Source: Planctomicrobium sp051466335 (GTDB taxonomy: Bacteria; Planctomycetota; Planctomycetia; Planctomycetales; Planctomycetaceae). Taken from it: a stretch of DNA of 64,000 bases. The stretch is taken from positions 2,356,001 through 2,420,000 of the forward strand of contig NZ_CP195793.1 of NCBI RefSeq assembly GCF_051466335.1, in the 5' to 3' direction. The notes beneath the pieces were generated by a model. That model was not told the DNA's origin. It worked only from the letters and a program-made list of their open reading frames with translations, and searched no databases. Numbering within the stretch: position 1 is the stretch's first letter; every line of letters starts with the position of its first letter. The translations under genes were made by a program, and so were the position numbers. This document shows positions 59,014 to 64,000 of the stretch, piece after piece.

Positions 59014-60651
59014 TCAGTGAATCGTAAATGGAATGGATTCGGTCGTCTGCTTACCCGTCAGATCATCGACAAGAATGATCTTGATCAGGTGTGGTCCCGG
59101 TGTGAGAGATGCCGGGAGATCGAGGCGATAGCTGTGGTAATAGTCAGTGCGTAGCGAGCGGCTGAAATCCTCGGTCGCATCGAATGTGTTTTGATCAACG
59201 AGTCGTTGTCCCTGACTCATGTCGTAGATTTCGATCGACGAGCGTAACCGCGTGTGGAAGTGCCCTTCCTCTGTTGGGACGCTCGTAAAATTGCGAATCT
59301 CAGCGTAGACCAGAACTGGCTGCCCTGCTTCGAATTCGTCTGACGGAAATGGTTCGTAGGTCCCAAATCCGGTGATTTCCTGGCAAAAAGCAGCACGGTT
59401 GATTCTTAGATTCGCAGCTTTTTGGAGTTGATAGGCCGCTGTCCGTAATTGAGAGACAGTTCGAGAGGCCCGTTCGGCTGGATCGTTTGCTCCACTTTCA
59501 TCGAGGTAATTTGACAGCCCGATCATGACAGACGACCAGAATTCCTGTTCATCAGGCGATATTCCGGGGATCGGCTGCAACGATTTCTGTGGTTCATTTG
59601 TAACGATATAGAGCATCCGCAATGCGACCTGCTTCTTGACGTCTGATCGAGCTGAGTCGATAGTCTCTACTGGAGCCTGTGAGGCTTCCGCTTCCAGCAA
59701 CGAAACCAGTTTGAGGATCTCGTCTTCCCATAACGCAGCCCCTGGAGTGACGCTCGACTTGGATGGCGTCGAGTTCATCGCGGTCTTCAACTGCGTTTCA
59801 GCGGCGTTGAAGTCGGGGGAAGTCGACCCGGTCGCAGAAGCGAGTTCTGTCGAATGGCTTGCACCGTCGTGCCGTCCGGAACGGATTTGTGGCAGACCCA
59901 AAAGGCTTCGTTCCCGGTCTTTGGGGGACGCTTGGCTTTCCCCATTCTCTGAGTGCGAATGCGACCACAGCCAATTTGGTTCTGAGAGGTTCTTCAACTT
60001 CTTCTGCCAAGGGGCGTTTTTTACAGTTTCCTTCGTCGTCGGTTCATCTGGAGTCACTGAAGGGGCTTCTTCATCTGACTCGCTGGATTCGGAGACGACG
60101 GGTTGTTGCAGTGAGGACAACGAATGCGAGGCTGGGATAATTTCCGGAATGAGGTCCTGCTCTGTGACAGGTTCCGGTTTCCCCATGCTGACCGCAGGGT
60201 GTCCCTGTTCGCGGCGAGCCAGCATTCGCCGCTCTTTCAGCAACTCAGGAACATCTTTTGTTGGTACTGTGTCCAGAAAAGCGATCCACTCATCGCGTTC
60301 AGCAGGTGGAGCATCTCGCAACTCGGTGGCAATCATCATTCTGGTTGCCGGATCGTGCTTGAGTGTGTTTCGTGAAGTCTCTGCCTGAACTTCAGTCCGC
60401 TGGTGTGAAACGGGGGGCGATTCGGCCTGATCAACGGGGGTTTGCGCGACTTCCGGTGGCGATTCTCTCTGTTCGAACTCAGAATCATTTTCTTGCTCGA
60501 GATCGAATTCGTCAGATTGCTCAGTCTGTTTCCCGAGCCCAGCGTGACGCAAGGGGTTTTTGAAAAATGCAGACGGCGACCCCAAACTGGCGCACCCGGT
60601 GAGGCAAAGCGTCAGTAAAAGCAAAGCAATTTGTCGCGGCCTCAGGGCCAT
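59014..60651 (-). CDS. Large lipoprotein of unknown function
   Basis: The 545-residue protein begins MALRPRQIALLLLTLCLTGC with lipobox LTGC, so it should be lipid-anchored. A long low-complexity linker rich in Glu, Ser, Pro and Gln spans about residues 40-290. A helical domain follows (LWEDEILKLVSLLEAEASQA, KKQVALRMLYIVTNEPQKSL, FWSSVMIGLSNYLDESGAND). The C-terminal 130 residues are beta-rich: YEPFPSDEFEAGQPVLVYAE, FHTRLRSSIEIYDMSQGQRL and TPGPHLIKIILVDDLTGKQT. The domain order resembles a surface scaffold, but no family is recognised. ATG 60651 was chosen; GTG 60657 is in frame. Confidence 0.78.
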   Translation of the reverse strand: MALRPRQIALLLLTLCLTGCASLGSPSAFFKNPLRHAGLGKQTEQSDEFDLEQENDSEFEQRESPPEVAQTPVDQAESPPVSHQRTEVQAETSRNTLKHDPATRMMIATELRDAPPAERDEWIAFLDTVPTKDVPELLKERRMLARREQGHPAVSMGKPEPVTEQDLIPEIIPASHSLSSLQQPVVSESSESDEEAPSVTPDEPTTKETVKNAPWQKKLKNLSEPNWLWSHSHSENGESQASPKDRERSLLGLPQIRSGRHDGASHSTELASATGSTSPDFNAAETQLKTAMNSTPSKSSVTPGAALWEDEILKLVSLLEAEASQAPVETIDSARSDVKKQVALRMLYIVTNEPQKSLQPIPGISPDEQEFWSSVMIGLSNYLDESGANDPAERASRTVSQLRTAAYQLQKAANLRINRAAFCQEITGFGTYEPFPSDEFEAGQPVLVYAEIRNFTSVPTEEGHFHTRLRSSIEIYDMSQGQRLVDQNTFDATEDFSRSLRTDYYHSYRLDLPASLTPGPHLIKIILVDDLTGKQTTESIPFTIH

Positions 60652-60985
60652 GATCACAACTTTGGGGTGGAATCCGAAGTGGGGGGAGGACGCACAGGAA
60701 GCGAAAGGTCACTTCAATGCATTGAATCTGGAAATCGTTGGGAGGTGGGGTGTCAGGTCGACGAAAAACTCTCGGAGGTGGCCCGCAAAGTAAGAATGAT
60801 CGCTCATTGAGGCAAGATCAGTTTGCTCTTGGTCGAACATGCGATCGCGCCTTCTGTTGGGAGTGAGTTTCCCAGAGGTCGATCAAGGTGAGTTTTTCGT
60901 GTCTTAAGTTTATTTTATGTAGTTGTTTGCGTCTGATTTATGTGTCGAGTTTGCAACGTTGTGACATCGCACCCGGATACAATGG
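60652..60985. other. Intergenic region between the divergent lipoprotein and priA genes
   Basis: This 334-bp stretch should hold both promoters. It is A/T-rich near 60890-60930. No gene or hairpin of note was recognised. Confidence 0.5.
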
Positions 60986-63412
60986 ATGGAATGCTCGTGT
61001 ATCTGGCAGTTGCACGTGGATGCCCTGAAGAAAATTGGTTGTCGTTTTTTGCGGAACTGCAATCGTTCCAGTACATTGGGAGATTCACGTCAGCCTGCAC
61101 CTGTTTATCTCCGGGGACGAAGTCAAATCAGCCAGAAGAAGCATCAACCTGCTCTGTTCAACCTCCCGCCTGCCTTAAGTGAATGGGAACAGGCCGCTGA
61201 GAACGATCGTCTCGTTGCCCATGTTGTCTTCAATCGACCGCTGGACCCCGTGTATTCCTACTGGGTTCCGGAACACTTGCGAGAGGTGATTGTTCCCGGT
61301 CAACGGGTGCGGGTCCCCTTCGGCCGGGGCGACACGATCACCCCCGGTTATTGCGTCGCTGTGACGAATGATCCACCACAGCACAAACGTCTCAAATCGA
61401 TTCATGAAGTCGTGGGGCGTGAGCCACTCCTCCCACAGTCCATGCTCGACCTGACAAAATGGATCAGCGAACGCTACCTGTGCAGTTGGGGACAAGTACT
61501 CGAAACCGTGATCCCCGCGGGAGTGAAAAAGCAGGCTGGGACGCGAGAGATCCTGATGTTCGAGTTGGCTCCAGATTTGGATCTGGCGAAAACCAAGCTC
61601 TCCGCGAAGCAGCGGGCGATCGTCGACATTCTCGTTCAGCACAAGCAGCCGCTCCCTGTTGATCGCATTTCAGAACTTGCTCAGTGTGGAAGCTCACCGA
61701 TTGACACGCTTCGTAAGAAAGGGATTCTCATTCCCATTCGTCAGCGAAGTCGCGTGGTAGAGGCGGATCAGGCTGAAGTCGCAAAGCAGGTCGATTTGCA
61801 GCTAAATCAGGAGCAACAAACCTGTCTGAACACCATCCTGGATGTCATTCGGGATCAGCGTCATGAAACGATGTTGCTTTACGGGGTGACAGGTAGCGGG
61901 AAGACAGAAGTTTACATTCAGGCCATCCGGGAAGTGGTCAGCTATGGCCGACAGGCGATCGTGCTGGTTCCGGAAATCAGTCTGACTCCTCAAACAATCC
62001 GAAGATTTCGAGCACGGTTCGATTCTGTCGCTGTGCTTCACAGTCATCTTTCAGATGCAGACCGGCATTGGCACTGGCAACAGATCGCTGAGGGGAAAGT
62101 TCAGGTCGTCGTCGGGGCGCGAAGTGCGATTTTTGCACCTGTTCCTCATCTGGGGCTCATCATTATCGATGAGGAACACGAAACGACTTTCAAGCAGCAT
62201 TCCACTCCGCGTTATCACGCTCGGGAAGTGGCACGCGAGCGGGCTCGGCGAGCGAATGTTCCGCTCATTCTCGGGTCCGCCACTCCAACGCTGGAATCTC
62301 TCGTTCGGACGCAAGAGGGGAAAGATACGCTTCTGACCATGCGGAAGCGGGTGGAACTCCGTCCCCTGCCCCCCGTGACAGTGGTTGATATTCGAAACGA
62401 TCCGTATATCAGTAAGCGTCACGCGATCGGCAGAGCGCTCGCCAATTCCATTCACCGTGCGATTCAGGACCAAGGTCAGGTGATATTGTTCTTGAATCTG
62501 CGAGGTTACGCCCCCGTGCTGTGGTGCCCACGTTGTCAGGGAATCCGTTGTCCTGACTGTGACGTCACCTTGACCTGGCATAAGGATATTAGCAAGCTCC
62601 TTTGCCATAGCTGTGATTATTCAATCGATCCACCACAGGTTTGCCCGCAGTGCAATCTGCCCGGGTTACGATACTTGGGGAGTGGGACTCAGCGACTCGA
62701 AGAGGAAATTCGCTCGAAGTTCCCGGACGCACGACTGCTGCGGATGGATAGTGACTCCATGAGGAAGCCGGGGAGTCACGATGTTGCGCTCGAGCGATTC
62801 CGGCATGGACAGGTCGACATTCTGCTGGGCACTCAGATGATTGCGAAGGGGCTCGACTTTCCAAATGTCACACTCGTCGGAGTGATTGACGCGGACTCAT
62901 TGCTGCACCAGCCAGACCTGCGCTCGGCGGAGCGGACGTTTCAGCTCATCTCACAGGTGGCGGGACGGACGGGTCGTGGAGAGCGCGAAGGCCGCGTACT
63001 CGTTCAAACGATGTCCCCGGACGAACCAGTCATCCAGTTTGCCGCGCGGCATGATTTCGACAGCTTCGCAAAATCGGAGTTGGACAACCGTCGCCGCCTG
63101 AAGGCGCCCCCTTATGCTGCGATGTCTCGAGTGATCTTCCGCTCGTTGACAGAAGAATTAGTTGCTTCGGAGTCTAAGCGGATTGCAGCGATTTTGCGGG
63201 ATGCAGCGACATCAGTCCCCCTCCCCGTGCGGATTCTAGGTCCGGCTCCTGCACTGATGATGCGACTTCGGAAGTATTTTCGCTACCACCTGCAAATGAC
63301 AGCCGAAACTCCCGAAGCAATTGAGGAATTGTGGAAAGAAACTTCTCATCGTTTTGGGATGCACGCCGATGTCGAATTAACAATTGATGTGGATCCAATT
63401 GACCTGCGTTAA
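60986..63412 (+). CDS. priA: Primosomal protein N' (replication restart helicase PriA)
   Basis: PriA reloads the replicative helicase at stalled forks. The protein has the 3'-DNA-binding domain (VAHVVFNRPLDPVYSYWVP), a helicase core with Walker A GVTGSGKTEVYIQAI, LVPEISLTPQT, IIDEEHETTFKQ (DEEH), LGSATPTLESL and QVAGRTGRGEREGRVLVQT, and eight zinc-binding Cys in WCPRCQGIRCPDCD and in CHSCDYSIDPPQVCPQC. The N-terminus is uncertain: the first ATG at 60986 gives about 47 residues that do not look like PriA. An in-frame ATC at 61127 (encoding ISQKKHQPALFN, with GGGGA upstream) starts a stretch that resembles PriA N-termini better. Family assignment is firm, start is not. Confidence 0.95.
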   Translation: MECSCIWQLHVDALKKIGCRFLRNCNRSSTLGDSRQPAPVYLRGRSQISQKKHQPALFNLPPALSEWEQAAENDRLVAHVVFNRPLDPVYSYWVPEHLREVIVPGQRVRVPFGRGDTITPGYCVAVTNDPPQHKRLKSIHEVVGREPLLPQSMLDLTKWISERYLCSWGQVLETVIPAGVKKQAGTREILMFELAPDLDLAKTKLSAKQRAIVDILVQHKQPLPVDRISELAQCGSSPIDTLRKKGILIPIRQRSRVVEADQAEVAKQVDLQLNQEQQTCLNTILDVIRDQRHETMLLYGVTGSGKTEVYIQAIREVVSYGRQAIVLVPEISLTPQTIRRFRARFDSVAVLHSHLSDADRHWHWQQIAEGKVQVVVGARSAIFAPVPHLGLIIIDEEHETTFKQHSTPRYHAREVARERARRANVPLILGSATPTLESLVRTQEGKDTLLTMRKRVELRPLPPVTVVDIRNDPYISKRHAIGRALANSIHRAIQDQGQVILFLNLRGYAPVLWCPRCQGIRCPDCDVTLTWHKDISKLLCHSCDYSIDPPQVCPQCNLPGLRYLGSGTQRLEEEIRSKFPDARLLRMDSDSMRKPGSHDVALERFRHGQVDILLGTQMIAKGLDFPNVTLVGVIDADSLLHQPDLRSAERTFQLISQVAGRTGRGEREGRVLVQTMSPDEPVIQFAARHDFDSFAKSELDNRRRLKAPPYAAMSRVIFRSLTEELVASESKRIAAILRDAATSVPLPVRILGPAPALMMRLRKYFRYHLQMTAETPEAIEELWKETSHRFGMHADVELTIDVDPIDLR

Positions 63413-63729
63413 CGAGATGCGATGATCAGGTTTCTGAGATTTAGTTCTGATGGCACGTTACCGCTCTTGTTGAATTGAAAGCACCGACTGATTTTGTGAG
63501 AGAATTACTCGCTTCTGGATGATTTTTCTAAACGGAGAGTCTGGAATTTATCTGGAGAACGTTGTTTCAAGGAACAAACGAATTCGGTAAGAGGATTCAG
63601 CGGTGATTGACGTTGGGAATTCACGGCAAACTTGACCCTGCATCCGCGGGATTCCTAGACTCAAGGTTATTATTTGCGGAAGCAAACTGATTTATCACTT
63701 AAGTTAATGGCAAAAAAGAAGAGCGACAG
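63413..63729. other. Intergenic region upstream of the metallophosphoesterase gene
   Basis: A 317-bp stretch with no recognised gene. A short ATG frame at 63707 is out of frame with the phosphoesterase and is not believed. Confidence 0.5.
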
Positions 63730-64000
63730 TTGCGAGCAATCATCAGTGACATACACGGCAATCTAGAAGCTCTGGAAGCGGTCTTAGCCGATATCGACAG
63801 CCAAGGGATCACCCAGATCTATTGCCTGGGCGATGTCGTTGGTTATGGACCGAATCCACGTGAGTGCATCGATCTCGTGATGCATCGTTGCCAGGTGACG
63901 ATTCTTGGGAACCACGATCAGGCTGCTCTTTTTGATCCGGAAGGGTTCAACCAAGGGGCGGAGCGCGCGATTTTCTGGACGCGAAACATGCTGGAATCGG
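63730..64000 (+). CDS. Metallophosphoesterase, N-terminal part (cut by window edge)
   Basis: Calcineurin-like phosphoesterases use two metal ions to hydrolyse phosphoesters; small bacterial ones act on cAMP, nucleotides or RNA. The visible 90 residues contain three metal motifs: ISDIHGNLEALEAV (D-x-H), CLGDVVGYGPNPREC (GD-x-VGYGP) and ILGNHDQAAL (GNHD). The start is TTG at 63730 with GAAGAG 7 nt upstream; an ATG at 63707 is in another frame. The GDVVGYGP form is typical of the YfcE/MJ0936-like group. The C-terminus lies beyond the window. Substrate unknown. Confidence 0.92.
   Translation, partial: MRAIISDIHGNLEALEAVLADIDSQGITQIYCLGDVVGYGPNPRECIDLVMHRCQVTILGNHDQAALFDPEGFNQGAERAIFWTRNMLES

Noticed and set aside
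1..64000. Search for tRNA, rRNA, CRISPR, insertion sequences, prophage and defence genes
   Set aside because: No cloverleaf-like block, repeat-spacer array, transposase or integrase motif, or known defence gene was seen by eye. A dedicated search (tRNAscan, Infernal, CRISPR and IS finders) could still find something that reading by eye missed.

Overview
The window reads as chromosome of a Planctomycetales bacterium (Planctomycetaceae-like; the genus cannot be fixed from sequence alone). The evidence is the combination of a Tat-exported DUF1501 protein, a tetrahydromethanopterin-type cyclohydrolase (Mch) in an otherwise ordinary bacterial gene set, a YdjY-type exported protein, a DinB-like protein, many FHA/kinase/phosphatase signalling proteins with Pro/Gly/Met-rich tails, several exported proteins of unknown family, an mraZ with no division cluster beside it, and long intergenic gaps between mostly single genes on both strands. 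No tRNA, rRNA, CRISPR array, transposase, integrase or phage gene was seen.

Layout. 1-12 kb: 5' part of secA (-), an FHA protein, a HisN-type phosphatase, mch, a polytopic membrane protein, an exported low-molecular-weight tyrosine-phosphatase homologue (-), moeA, lnt with a translationally coupled small membrane protein, and a DUF1501 protein. 12-24 kb: a Ser/Thr kinase with a GMPP-rich tail, accA with a textbook terminator, a CvpA-type membrane protein (-), an aspartate aminotransferase (-), an Hsp20, a receiver/histidine-kinase-ATPase fusion, a DinB-like protein (-), HU, a small lipoprotein and an unrecognised protein. 24-29 kb: nucleotide-sugar genes (UDP-sugar dehydrogenase, GlmU-like left-handed beta-helix protein, DegT aminotransferase) with a small ABM monooxygenase between them. 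29-36 kb: an exported protein, a two-gene unit of an AAA ATPase plus a TPR lipoprotein resembling Tad-pilus accessory genes, a DksA/TraR zinc-finger protein next to an HtrA protease, and a LOG-family protein (-). 36-49 kb: a STAS protein (-), an exported helical-repeat protein (-), a four-ACT aspartate kinase, a HemN/HemW-like radical SAM protein, tsaE, a uronate-isomerase-like protein, an FHA-GAF-PP2C phosphatase, a pseudouridine synthase (-) and an FAH-family hydrolase (-). 49-64 kb: Nudix, DUF423, DJ-1/PfpI and PQQ-propeller genes (all -), YkgJ and YdjY genes, a folM-like/folB/folK cluster (-), a GT4 glycosyltransferase, mraZ, a large lipoprotein (-), priA, and the start of a metallophosphoesterase.

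How the genes work together. The signalling genes (FHA protein, kinase, receiver-ATPase fusion, STAS protein, FHA-GAF-PP2C phosphatase) have the parts of phospho-dependent and partner-switching regulation, although they are scattered rather than in one operon. The folate cluster pairs an SDR of the pteridine-reductase type with folB and folK. The 24-29 kb genes fit synthesis of an amino-uronic surface sugar. Many start positions were moved from the longest possible frame to the start that has a Shine-Dalgarno sequence; this is stated in each entry. I found no single large novel locus. The best candidates for new biology are the AAA ATPase/TPR lipoprotein pair, the folate cluster, the exported phosphatase homologue and the dispersed partner-switching parts.
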